From Lachnospiraceae bacterium (GTDB taxonomy: Bacteria > Bacillota > Clostridia > Lachnospirales > Lachnospiraceae), in assembly GCA_030524705.1 (NCBI GenBank), contig JAUNGD010000002.1:62001-126000 (forward strand): a stretch of 64,000 nt of DNA, written 5' to 3'. Position 1 is the stretch's first letter, and the number at the start of each line of letters is the position of its first letter. Position numbers and translations under genes: made by a program. This document shows positions 17,923 through 26,396 of the stretch, piece after piece. The notes beneath the pieces were generated by a model, which saw only the letters and a list, made by a program, of their open reading frames with translations, searched no databases and was not told the origin of the DNA.

Positions 17923-19950
17923 ATGTATAAAATAAGTCTGGACGATTTTGTTCATTATAATTTTCTGTCAGAGGTCAAAATGTCTCCTGACGGAAAGGGG
18001 GCGGCTTACCTGGTTTCCTGGGCCGACGAGGAGGAAAACGGATATCTCACGGATCTGTACTGGATTGAGAATCTGTGCAGTGACGCCATGAGCATCCGGC
18101 TGACTGCGACAGGCAGGGTAAAAAGCTTTATCTGGATGGGAAAAAATCTGGCCTACACGGAATACAGGGAAGCGGACGCCGGGCATCCCTACGGGACGAC
18201 GGAAATTTATTCTGTGAGCCGGTACGGTACCGAGCCGGAGAAGCTCTGCACGGCAGAGGGACTGGTGATCCTGGAGGGAGAGCTGGACAGCGGCAGGCTG
18301 GCGGTCAGCCGGGTAGACAATATCGCGCATCAGCAGGCCCTGCAGGGATTGACGGGAAGCGACTATGAGAAGGAATGCGCCAGATTGAAGCAGGAGGAGA
18401 AAACCGCCTCGGTTTTTGATGAATATCCGTTCTGGTTTAACGGCATAGGCACTATCAGCAAGAGGCGCAGGACCGTTTATCTGCTGAATACGCAGGATGG
18501 GACGATGGAGCGTCTGACGCCCTTCGGCTTCCGCACAAGGTATATCTGTGTGGAGGGCGCCCGGATTCTCTACAGCGGCGGTTTCGTGGAGCCGGTGGAG
18601 GATGACAGAATGAGCGCCTGGATGTTCGAGGAGAGCAGCGGGGAGACGGTGTGTATCCTCCCGGAAAAGGAGCGTCATGTCTATGCGGTATGCCTATCTG
18701 GAGGAAAGGCAGTTCTTGTTTCCTCAAAGATGGATCGCTACAGCGTGGCGCAGTGCCCGGATATTCTGCTCATTGACCCGAAGGACGGCAGCAGGAGGGT
18801 GCTCTGTGATTACACCAGGGAGATTAATGTAGGGAATCCCGTTGCCAGCGACTGCCGGCTCGGAGGAGGATACGTGATTCGGGCCTATCAGGACAAGCTG
18901 TACTTTATCATGGGGGTAGCGGACGCCTCCCATCTGTACTCCTGCGACCTGCAGGGCAATGTGGAATGTGTCTTTGCCAAGGACGGTTCCATAGACTGCT
19001 TTGACATTCAAAACGGCCGCATTGCCATGATCGCAATGCACGATATGCGCCTTCAGGAGCTGTATGCTTTGGAAAAATCCGCAGAGGCGGTGCGCTGTAC
19101 GAGCTGGAACGACGACTTTTACCTGACCAGGCCGCCGATCATGCCGGAAAAATGCAATTTTATCAATCAGGACGGCGTGGAAATTCACGGCTTTGTGATA
19201 AAGCCCGCGGATTATAAAGCGGGAAACAGTTATCCGGCGATTCTGGATATTCACGGAGGCCCCCATCTGAGTTACGGAGCGGTCTATTATCATGAGATGC
19301 AGTACTGGGCGCAGCACGGCTATTTTGTCATATACTGCAATCCCCGGGGCGGAGAAGGCCGCGGAAATGAGTTCGGAATGCTCTGCGGCCGCTTTGGAAC
19401 GATTGATTATGAGGATCTGATGGCCTTCTGTGACCATGTGCTGGAGGAGTATCCGGCAATTGATCACGGCCGTATGGGAGTGACCGGAGGAAGCTACGGC
19501 GGCTATATGACCAACTGGATCATCGGTCATACGGATCGCTTTGCTGCGGCGGTTTCCCAGAGGGGGATTTCGAATTTTGTCAGTATGGAGGGAACCAGCG
19601 ATATTGGTACGTCGTTTGCCCAGCGCCAGGTTATGGCCTCGACCCATACGGATATTGCTAAAATGTGGGATTCCTCTCCGCTGAAATATGCGGACCGGTG
19701 TGTGACGCCTACTCTGTTTATCCACGCGGAGCAGGATTACCGCTGCTGGATGGTGGAGGCGCTTCAGATGTACACGGCTCTGATTCATCACGGAGTACGG
19801 ACGCGGCTTTGCCTGTTCCACAATGAGAACCATGACTTGAGCCGTTCAGGAAGGCCCGGTAGCAGAATCCGCAGGCTTCGGGAGATTACAGACTGGATGG
19901 ACGAATTTTTGAAGCCGGAGGAAAATACTGCTGTAAAATCTGATAAATGA
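17923..19950 (+). CDS. S9-family (prolyl oligopeptidase-like) serine peptidase
   Basis: A 675-residue cytosolic peptidase without signal peptide. The first 400 or so residues look like the beta-propeller that limits access to small peptides; the last 260 form the alpha/beta hydrolase domain (ILDIHGGPHLSYG oxyanion region). The nucleophile motif GGSYGGYM puts the active serine at 524, with Asp605 (HAEQDYRCW) and His637 (NENHDLS) completing the triad. The order resembles acylaminoacyl-peptidases and DPP-like enzymes. It ends the operon containing the peptide importer, so hydrolysis of imported peptides is the natural reading. The start has a strong GGAGGAGGG site. Confidence 0.93.
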   Translation: MYKISLDDFVHYNFLSEVKMSPDGKGAAYLVSWADEEENGYLTDLYWIENLCSDAMSIRLTATGRVKSFIWMGKNLAYTEYREADAGHPYGTTEIYSVSRYGTEPEKLCTAEGLVILEGELDSGRLAVSRVDNIAHQQALQGLTGSDYEKECARLKQEEKTASVFDEYPFWFNGIGTISKRRRTVYLLNTQDGTMERLTPFGFRTRYICVEGARILYSGGFVEPVEDDRMSAWMFEESSGETVCILPEKERHVYAVCLSGGKAVLVSSKMDRYSVAQCPDILLIDPKDGSRRVLCDYTREINVGNPVASDCRLGGGYVIRAYQDKLYFIMGVADASHLYSCDLQGNVECVFAKDGSIDCFDIQNGRIAMIAMHDMRLQELYALEKSAEAVRCTSWNDDFYLTRPPIMPEKCNFINQDGVEIHGFVIKPADYKAGNSYPAILDIHGGPHLSYGAVYYHEMQYWAQHGYFVIYCNPRGGEGRGNEFGMLCGRFGTIDYEDLMAFCDHVLEEYPAIDHGRMGVTGGSYGGYMTNWIIGHTDRFAAAVSQRGISNFVSMEGTSDIGTSFAQRQVMASTHTDIAKMWDSSPLKYADRCVTPTLFIHAEQDYRCWMVEALQMYTALIHHGVRTRLCLFHNENHDLSRSGRPGSRIRRLREITDWMDEFLKPEENTAVKSDK

Positions 19951-19957
19951 TATTGTT

Positions 19958-20013
19958 AAAATTTAACGTTTGTCGCCTTTTGTGAGGTGCAAACGTTAAA
20001 TTTTGTTTTTTTT
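19958..20013 (+). terminator. Strong terminator between S9 peptidase and SpoIID-like gene
   Basis: A perfect 15-base-pair stem (19958-19972 with 19990-20004) around a 17-base loop is followed by G and eight T. It sits between convergent genes and can end transcription on both strands, although the T run favours the plus strand. Confidence 0.93.
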
Positions 20014-21289
20014 ACGGTATATTTTCTGCAATCCGGGTGACTGCCACATAAATATCCTGGATGCGGTACCAGGTCCGGGGGCCGACGATGCCGTCCCGGG
20101 TGAGGCCGAAGACGGATTGGAAGGTACGTACCGCCTCCTGGGTCCGTTCACCAAAGATCCCGTCGGGAGTCAGCTTGGGGATCAGCGGATAATTGTTTGA
20201 GATTGCGTTGAGCTGCTCCTGGATCTTCATGACATCCGAGCCGACGGAGCCGATGGAAAGCGGAAAACCGGGATAGGATTCCGGTACGCCGGATACCTCC
20301 TCCGCGCTGTTGATATACATAGAGTCCCCATAATAATTGCGGATGATACTCAGGGCGTCATAGCCCTGTTCGCCGAGATCCGCGCTGCCCCACTGCGACA
20401 GCCATTGCGGACAGGAGACCCGGCGGCCGTCGCAGTACTGGGTGAGAATCGGCTGGCGCACGTTGGGCCGGGACAGATAATTCAGAAAAACATCCTCGAC
20501 GGCGTTGTCGATGCTCTCGAAAATATTGCGGCCGTAGATCCATTTCTGGTCGAAGGCGGTGGAGGAGGTAATGGTAAAATTGTACCCCTTGTTTCTGTAC
20601 CATTCGGTATAGATGCGGTTCATGGTGAAAGACTGTATGGCAAGAATGTTTGCGATCAGCGTTTCATACGGCCAGGTGGCGTAGATTTCGCTGCTGGCAA
20701 CATTTTTTATATAATCCTTATAACGGACATAGTAGTTGCCGGCGGAGGTGTCCCCTGGCGTGCCGTTGTGGACAACGACAAATTCGGGAACGACTACCTG
20801 ATCCAGAACAATTTCCCCACTGATATTGACCGGCTTGATCTCGGCCTCTGCAATTTTGGGCGGATAATGGCCATATAGGGTATGGTCCGGTATTGTAATG
20901 GTATCCGGGAGCTCCCCGGCTTCTGCCGGACGCATTTTAACGCTTTGCAGCGCGAGCTGTGTGCTCAGCACCTCGATGCCGCTGATGACGATGGGCTCAT
21001 AGCCGGGCGCTGTGACCCGGATGGTGTATTCTGCATACGGCATAATTTCAGAGGGCTGAAGGCTGTACTCCAGCGGCGGGGCATTCAGCTCCAGCACTTC
21101 GGTGCTTCCGCTTTGGCCTGTCTGTACTTCTTCCAGTACGTTGTCGGGATCGCCCGTATAAGAAATATCTACGGTGGCATTATTAATAGGAACGTTTTGC
21201 TCTGACAGGGCAGTAATCTGGAGATTTCCCGTATCAATCATCTCATTCTGCGCTGCCCGCACATGGAAATCGGCAGGGTTCTGGTTCAT
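20012..21289 (-). CDS. SpoIID/LytB-domain protein with C-terminal peptidoglycan-binding domain
   Basis: A 425-residue protein. The N-terminal part (about 25-140) looks like beta-sandwich carboxypeptidase-regulatory-type repeats (NVPINNATVDISYTG, YAEYTIRVTAPGYEPI). The middle resembles the SpoIID/LytB domain (YVKNVASSEI-like segment YIKNVASSEIYATWP, then ILAIQSFTMNR and CDGRRVSCPQWLSQWGS). The last 90 residues are a PG_binding_1 domain (QEQLNAISNNYP, TPDGIFGERTQEAVRTFQ, DGIVGPRTW). No signal peptide is visible. ATG at 21289 follows TAGGAGC; a GTG eight codons earlier precedes that site. Spore cortex or wall remodelling is the likely role, by family; similar proteins are often called spore cortex-lytic-like. 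Confidence 0.82.
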   Translation of the reverse strand: MNQNPADFHVRAAQNEMIDTGNLQITALSEQNVPINNATVDISYTGDPDNVLEEVQTGQSGSTEVLELNAPPLEYSLQPSEIMPYAEYTIRVTAPGYEPIVISGIEVLSTQLALQSVKMRPAEAGELPDTITIPDHTLYGHYPPKIAEAEIKPVNISGEIVLDQVVVPEFVVVHNGTPGDTSAGNYYVRYKDYIKNVASSEIYATWPYETLIANILAIQSFTMNRIYTEWYRNKGYNFTITSSTAFDQKWIYGRNIFESIDNAVEDVFLNYLSRPNVRQPILTQYCDGRRVSCPQWLSQWGSADLGEQGYDALSIIRNYYGDSMYINSAEEVSGVPESYPGFPLSIGSVGSDVMKIQEQLNAISNNYPLIPKLTPDGIFGERTQEAVRTFQSVFGLTRDGIVGPRTWYRIQDIYVAVTRIAENIP

Positions 21290-21374
21290 AAAATCGGTGC
21301 TCCTATGGTACACTTACTTTTATAGTATGCGTCCGGGGAAAAAGCGTTCCCGGAATTTTATTTCGAAAAACTAG

Positions 21375-21403
21375 TTGCAATACAATACCGGATGTGGTAG
21401 AAT
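21375..21403 (+). promoter_or_regulatory. Promoter of carAB
   Basis: TTGCAA (21375-21380), a 17-base spacer and TAGAAT (21398-21403) lie about 95 bases upstream of carA. I see no PyrR-type attenuator hairpin or T run in the leader. Confidence 0.65.
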
Positions 21404-21502
21404 CGAGACAATTTGAGCATATGGCAGAAAGGACAAAATATGCCTCTTTGTGGTATGCTTTTGTACAGGATGTGCAGCAGAAGAAAGGAGTTCGAAGAAA
21501 GT

Positions 21503-22576
21503 ATGAAGGCTTTTCTGATACTTGAAGACGGTACAGTGTTTACGGGCACCAGCATCGGTTCGGCCCGGGAAACAATCAGTGAGATCGTATTTAATACTTC
21601 GATGACAGGTTATCTCGAGGTACTGACGGATCCGTCCTATGCCGGGCAGGCAGTTGTGATGACATATCCGTTGATTGGCAATTACGGTATCTGTTATGAG
21701 GATATGGAATCCGACAGGCCGTGGCTGGATGCTTTTATTGTTCGCGAATTATCTCGTCTCCCCAGTAATTTCCGTTCCGAAGACACAATTCAGAATTTTC
21801 TGTTGAAATATGATATTCCAGGTATTGCAGGCATTGACACCCGCGCTCTTACCAAAATTCTCCGTGAAAAAGGAACCATGAATGGTTGCATTACAACAAA
21901 TGAAAATTATCAGCTGGATGAGATTCTGCCAAAGCTGGCTGCGTATACCACGGGAAAGGTCGTAGAGAAGGTAAGCTGCAAAGAGAAGTATGTGCTGGAG
22001 GGCGACGGCCCCAGGGTGGCGCTGCTGGATCTCGGAGCAAAGCGGAATATCGCAAGAAGCCTGAATGAGCGCGGCTGTGAGGTGACGGTTTACCCGGCGC
22101 TTACGACGGCGGAGGAGATTCTCTCTGCAAAGCCGGACGGCATTATGCTTTCCAACGGCCCGGGAGATCCGAAGGAGTGTACCTCCATCATAGAGGAGAT
22201 CAAAAAGCTGTACGCATCGGAGGTGCCGATTTTTGCCATCTGTCTCGGCCATCAGCTGATGGCGCTGGCAAACGGCGCCGACACGCATAAGATGAAATAC
22301 GGGCACCGGGGCGGCAATCATCCGGTAAGAGATCTTGCCACAGGCCGGGTCTATATTTCCTCGCAGAATCACGGCTACGTAGTGGATACGGAGCATCTGG
22401 ATCCGAAGATCGCAGTGCCGGCCTTTGAAAATGTCAATGACGGTACGAACGAGGGACTGGCGTACACCGGAAAAAATATTTTTACGGTGCAGTACCATCC
22501 CGAGGCCTGCCCGGGCCCGCAGGATTCCGGGTATCTGTTTGACCGGTTTATGAAAATGATGGAGGTGAATGCGTAA
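21503..22576 (+). CDS. carA: Carbamoyl-phosphate synthase small (glutaminase) subunit
   Basis: Class I glutamine amidotransferase subunit that feeds ammonia to CarB for carbamoyl phosphate, used for pyrimidines and arginine. The 357-residue protein starts MKAFLILEDGTVFTG, with the N-terminal CPSase domain containing FNTSMTGYLEVLTDPSY, and the C-terminal GATase with the nucleophile Cys in ICLGHQLMALA and the His/Glu pair in QYHPEACPG. I choose ATG at 21503 because it gives the standard N terminus; an upstream in-frame start at 21413 adds 30 atypical residues. Stop and carB start overlap by one base (TAATG). Confidence 0.96.
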   Translation: MKAFLILEDGTVFTGTSIGSARETISEIVFNTSMTGYLEVLTDPSYAGQAVVMTYPLIGNYGICYEDMESDRPWLDAFIVRELSRLPSNFRSEDTIQNFLLKYDIPGIAGIDTRALTKILREKGTMNGCITTNENYQLDEILPKLAAYTTGKVVEKVSCKEKYVLEGDGPRVALLDLGAKRNIARSLNERGCEVTVYPALTTAEEILSAKPDGIMLSNGPGDPKECTSIIEEIKKLYASEVPIFAICLGHQLMALANGADTHKMKYGHRGGNHPVRDLATGRVYISSQNHGYVVDTEHLDPKIAVPAFENVNDGTNEGLAYTGKNIFTVQYHPEACPGPQDSGYLFDRFMKMMEVNA

Positions 22577-25500
22577 TGCCGAAGAATCCTGATATTAAAA
22601 AAGTACTTGTCATCGGTTCCGGCCCGATCGTCATCGGACAGGCCGCAGAGTTTGACTATGCAGGCACCCAGGCATGCCGTTCTCTGAGAGAAGAAGGCGT
22701 TGAGGTCGTGCTGCTGAATTCCAATCCGGCCACCATCATGACGGATAAGGATATTGCCGACAAAGTATATATTGAGCCTCTGACGGTGGAGGTGGTGGAG
22801 CAGCTGATTCTGAAGGAGCAGCCGGACAGCGTGCTGCCGACCCTGGGCGGACAGGCAGGGCTGAACCTGGCCATGGAGCTGGAGGAGCGTGGCTTTCTGA
22901 AGGAAAACAACGTGCGGCTGATCGGCACCACCTCGGAGACCATCAAGAAAGCCGAGGACCGTCTGGAGTTTAAGAGTACCATGGAGAAGATCGGCGAGCC
23001 GGTGGCTCCCTCGAAGGTGGTGGAGAGCATCGAGGAGGGCGTGGAGTTTACCCAGAGCATCGGCTATCCGGTGGTGCTGCGTCCGGCCTATACCCTGGGA
23101 GGCAGCGGCGGCGGTATCGCCCACAATTACAATGAGCTTGTGGAGATCCTGGAAAACGGCCTGCGTCTTTCCCGAGTCGGACAGGTGCTGGTGGAGCGGT
23201 GCATTGCAGGCTGGAAGGAAATCGAATACGAGGTCATGCGGGACGGCGCAGGCAATGTAATCACCGTCTGCAATATGGAAAATATCGACCCGGTGGGCGT
23301 ACATACCGGCGACAGTATCGTTGTGGCTCCCTCCCAGACCCTGGGGGACAAGGAATACCAGATGCTGCGTTCCTCTGCTCTGAATATCATCAGTGAGCTG
23401 AAGATCACGGGAGGCTGCAACGTGCAGTTCGCCCTGCATCCCACCAGCTTTGAGTACTGCGTCATTGAGGTAAATCCCAGGGTCAGCCGTTCCTCTGCGC
23501 TGGCCTCCAAGGCTACCGGATATCCGATCGCGAAGGTGGCGGCCAAGATCGCGCTGGGCTATACCCTGGATGAGATTAAAAATGCAATTACGGGAAAGAC
23601 GTATGCAAGCTTTGAGCCGATGCTGGATTATTGCGTGGTCAAGATGCCCCGTCTGCCCTTCGACAAATTTATCAGCGCCAGCAGAAGCCTGACGACGCAG
23701 ATGAAGGCTACCGGAGAGGTCATGAGTATTTCCGATAGCTTTGAGGGCGGCCTGATGAAGGCGATCCGGTCGTTGGAGCAGCATGTGGACTGTCTGCTGT
23801 CCTATGATTTCTCCGGCCTGAATGAGGAGGAGCTGCTGCATCGGCTGGGCCAGGTGGATGACCAGAGGATCTGGGTAATCGCGGAGGCGCTGCGCCGCGG
23901 TATCTCTTACGAAACGATTCATAATATTACGCAGATCGATATTTGGTTCATCGACAAGCTGGCAATCCTGGTAGAAATGGAAGAGGCCCTGAAGACACAG
24001 GAGCTGACCGCAGAGCTTTTGAAGGAAGCGAAGCGCATCGAGTTCCCGGATAATGTGATTGCAAGGCTTACGGGAAAATGTGAGGACGAGATCAGGGAAA
24101 TGCGCTATGCGAATGGAATCGTAGCGGCGTACAAGATGGTAGATACGTGTGCGGCGGAGTTTGCAGCCACGACTCCGTATTATTATTCCGTATTCGGCAG
24201 TGAGAACGAGGCGGAGGAGACGGGGGACAGAAAGAAGGTCCTTATTCTCGGCTCCGGTCCGATCCGTATCGGTCAGGGTATTGAGTTCGACTTCTGCTCC
24301 GTACACTGCACCTGGGCCTTTGCAAAGGAAGGCTACGAGACGATTATCATCAACAACAATCCGGAGACGGTAAGTACGGACTTTGATATTGCAGACAAGC
24401 TGTATTTCGAGCCTCTGACGCCGGAGGATGTGGAAAATGTAGTGCGGCTGGAAAAGCCGGACGGCGCCGTGGTGCAGTTCGGAGGCCAGACGGCCATCAA
24501 GCTGACCGAGGCTCTTATGAAGATGGGCGTGCCGATTCTCGGTACCTCTGCCGAAAACGTGGATGCAGCCGAGGACAGGGAGCTGTTTGACGAGATCCTG
24601 GAGCAGTGCAATATTCCGAGACCCGCCGGAGATACGGTATTTACGGCGGAAGAGGCAAAGAAGGTGGCAAACCGTCTCGGCTATCCGGTGCTGGTGCGCC
24701 CGTCCTACGTTCTGGGCGGCCAGGGCATGCAGATCGCGATCAACGATGAGGATGTGGACAGCTACATCGGAATCATCAACCGTATCGCTCAGGAGCACCC
24801 GATCCTGGTGGACAAATACCTGGTGGGCAAGGAAATTGAGGTGGACGCCGTATGCGACGGCGAGGACGTGCTGATCCCCGGTATCATGGAGCACATCGAG
24901 CGGGCGGGGATCCATTCGGGAGACAGTATTTCTGTGTATCCGGCCCAGAGCATTTCACCGAAGATCAAACGGGTCATTGAGGATTATACGAGAAAGCTGG
25001 CCCGTTCCCTGCATGTGATCGGCCTGATCAATATTCAGTTCATCGTAAGCAATGATGAGGTCTATGTGATCGAGGTCAATCCCCGGTCCAGCCGTACCGT
25101 GCCCTATATCAGCAAGGTGACGGGTATTCCCATCGTACCTCTTGCGACAAAGGTGATTCTGGGTCAGAAGATCCGGGAGCTGGGCTACACGCCGGGCCTT
25201 CAGCCGGAGGCGGATTATTTCGCCATCAAAATGCCGGTGTTCTCCTTTGAGAAGATCCGCGGCGCCGATATCAGCCTTGGACCTGAGATGAAGTCCACCG
25301 GCGAATGCCTCGGCATTGCCGCCACCTTCGACGAGGCGCTTTACAAGGCCTTCCTGGGCGCAGGCATCAATCTGCCGAAGCACAAGAACATGATCATGAC
25401 GGTGCGGGATTCTGACAAGATCGAAGCGACCGAGATCGCAAAGCGTTTTGAGGCGCTGGGCTACAATATTTTTGCCACCAAGGGAACGGCAAGAGCCTTG

Positions 25501-25782
25501 ATGGAGGCTGATATTCAGGTGCGTATGACCCGGAAGCTGGAGCAGGAGTCGCCGAATATCCTGGATCTGATTCTCGGCCACGAGATCGACCTCGTTATCG
25601 ACACGCCGTCTCAGGGCGTGGGACACGCGCAGGACGGCTTTACGATCCGCCGCAATGCCATCGAGACCGGCGTCAACGTGCTGACCTCTTTGGATACGGC
25701 AAATGCGCTGATCACGAGTCTGGAAAATAATAACATCAATAAGCTGACGCTGATCAATATTGCAGATGTGACGACGCGGTAA
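22576..25782 (+). CDS. carB: Carbamoyl-phosphate synthase large subunit
   Basis: The 1068-residue synthase subunit with the classic duplicated structure: two carbamate-kinase-like ATP-grasp halves. The first half opens VLVIGSGPIVIGQAAEFDYAG; the second repeats it as VLILGSGPIRIGQGIEFDF near residue 555. Each half has a glycine-rich ATP loop (YTLGGSGGG, YVLGGQGMQ) and a metal-binding EVNPR motif. The C-terminal MGS-like allosteric domain (about 940-1068) ends with the NALITSLENNNINKL helix region. Length and order are normal. It is translationally coupled to carA. Confidence 0.98.
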   Translation: MPKNPDIKKVLVIGSGPIVIGQAAEFDYAGTQACRSLREEGVEVVLLNSNPATIMTDKDIADKVYIEPLTVEVVEQLILKEQPDSVLPTLGGQAGLNLAMELEERGFLKENNVRLIGTTSETIKKAEDRLEFKSTMEKIGEPVAPSKVVESIEEGVEFTQSIGYPVVLRPAYTLGGSGGGIAHNYNELVEILENGLRLSRVGQVLVERCIAGWKEIEYEVMRDGAGNVITVCNMENIDPVGVHTGDSIVVAPSQTLGDKEYQMLRSSALNIISELKITGGCNVQFALHPTSFEYCVIEVNPRVSRSSALASKATGYPIAKVAAKIALGYTLDEIKNAITGKTYASFEPMLDYCVVKMPRLPFDKFISASRSLTTQMKATGEVMSISDSFEGGLMKAIRSLEQHVDCLLSYDFSGLNEEELLHRLGQVDDQRIWVIAEALRRGISYETIHNITQIDIWFIDKLAILVEMEEALKTQELTAELLKEAKRIEFPDNVIARLTGKCEDEIREMRYANGIVAAYKMVDTCAAEFAATTPYYYSVFGSENEAEETGDRKKVLILGSGPIRIGQGIEFDFCSVHCTWAFAKEGYETIIINNNPETVSTDFDIADKLYFEPLTPEDVENVVRLEKPDGAVVQFGGQTAIKLTEALMKMGVPILGTSAENVDAAEDRELFDEILEQCNIPRPAGDTVFTAEEAKKVANRLGYPVLVRPSYVLGGQGMQIAINDEDVDSYIGIINRIAQEHPILVDKYLVGKEIEVDAVCDGEDVLIPGIMEHIERAGIHSGDSISVYPAQSISPKIKRVIEDYTRKLARSLHVIGLINIQFIVSNDEVYVIEVNPRSSRTVPYISKVTGIPIVPLATKVILGQKIRELGYTPGLQPEADYFAIKMPVFSFEKIRGADISLGPEMKSTGECLGIAATFDEALYKAFLGAGINLPKHKNMIMTVRDSDKIEATEIAKRFEALGYNIFATKGTARALMEADIQVRMTRKLEQESPNILDLILGHEIDLVIDTPSQGVGHAQDGFTIRRNAIETGVNVLTSLDTANALITSLENNNINKLTLINIADVTTR

Positions 25783-25879
25783 TGCCGCCGGGCATATAGC
25801 ATTCACAGAAGGCGGTCTTCGACATGGCTGGCGTAGACTGTAAGGGCTATAAATATGCTTTGCCCAGGACTGTTTATCG

Positions 25880-25908
25880 TTGACACGAACAGAAAGTAAA
25901 TTTATAAT
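25880..25908 (+). promoter_or_regulatory. Consensus promoter of the riboswitch-ribU transcript
   Basis: TTGACA (25880-25885) and TATAAT (25903-25908) are separated by exactly 17 bases, a perfect sigma-A promoter. It lies about 25 bases upstream of the FMN riboswitch. Confidence 0.88.
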
Positions 25909-25933
25909 GAATAACAACAACTAAATAAAATGA

Positions 25934-26047
25934 ATGTCTTCAAGGCAGGGTGAAATTCCCGATCGGCGGTGATAGTCCGCGAGCGTGTGAGCGCTGAGCT
26001 GGTGTGATTCCAGGACCGACAGTATAGTCTGGATTTAAAGAAGGTGT
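25934..26047 (+). ncRNA. FMN riboswitch (RFN element)
   Basis: The conserved RFN segments appear in order: GGCAGGGTGAAATTCCCG, GGCGGTGATAGTCCGCGAGC, a variable stem, GCTGAGCTGGTGTGATTCCAG, then ACCGACAGTATAGTCTGGAT. The closing P1 helix pairs 25934-25941 with 26040-26047, with wobble pairs. RFN elements bind FMN and shut off riboflavin synthesis or uptake genes; the downstream gene ribU fits. The 3' P1 strand can also pair with bases farther down, giving a switch with the terminator at 26136. Confidence 0.96.
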
Positions 26048-26120
26048 ATTGAATTTGTCAGGACTGTTCCGGCAATAAGCACTTTTTTGTCCAGTGAAGC
26101 AATGCTTTGTTGACATTTTG

Positions 26121-26179
26121 ATACACCTTAAAATTTTAACACCTGAGGGCAGTTCATTGCTTTTAGGTGTTAATTTTTT
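26121..26179 (+). terminator. Riboswitch expression platform with intrinsic terminator
   Basis: TTAACACCT (26136-26144) pairs with AGGTGTTAA (26165-26173), followed by six T: an intrinsic terminator. Just upstream ATACACCTT (26121-26129) is the exact complement of AAGGTGTAT at 26041-26049, the 3' side of riboswitch P1, and ACACCT (26139-26144) can also pair with AGGTGT there. Without FMN the P1 strand could therefore pair downstream and block termination. Confidence 0.8.
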
Positions 26180-26190
26180 ACTGTATAAGT

Positions 26191-26380
26191 CCAGTCTCAA
26201 AGTAGAGACGGATGGGCTGCTGGCAGACCACCCGGCTATGCTTTTGAGACGACAACAGGTATGAGGAAGCAGGGCGGTTAGCCCGGATTCTGAATAGCTG
26301 TAGGATTGCAGAAGTACGAAGTGCGGAGCAATCCGTGGACTTATATGATTGGTAGTGCCTGCAAAGCAGGCATGAAAGTT
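26191..26380 (+). ncRNA. Unassigned structured RNA between riboswitch terminator and ribU
   Basis: About 190 bases with no credible gene fold into a series of helices: GTCTCAAA (26194-26201) with TTTGAGAC (26243-26250); GGGC (26272-26275) with GCCC (26281-26284); GGATTGC (26303-26309) with GCAATCC (26328-26334) enclosing a small GTAC-GAA-GTGC hairpin; and TGCCTGC-AAA-GCAGGCA (26356-26372). GTCTC can instead pair with GAGAC at 26205-26209, giving an alternative fold. It is not part of the RFN element. Candidates are a second leader regulator of ribU or an inserted mobile structured RNA of the HEARO/omega-RNA kind; neither is proven from sequence. Confidence 0.55.
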
Positions 26381-26396
26381 TTAGGAGGTATTCAGA

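Noticed and set aside
18724..19833. Antisense frame of about 370 codons inside the S9 peptidase gene.
   Set aside because: It lies opposite the catalytic domain with intact Ser/Asp/His motifs and shows no recognisable domain or ribosome site.
21404..21502. PyrR-binding attenuator before carA.
   Set aside because: No terminator stem with T run and no PyrR-binding-loop sequence is visible in the short leader.
22375..24915. Very long open frame on the minus strand opposite carA/carB (over 800 codons).
   Set aside because: It is the antisense shadow of carAB, which has full family motifs; the antisense product is His/Leu/Arg-rich, low in recognisable domains, and has no ribosome site.
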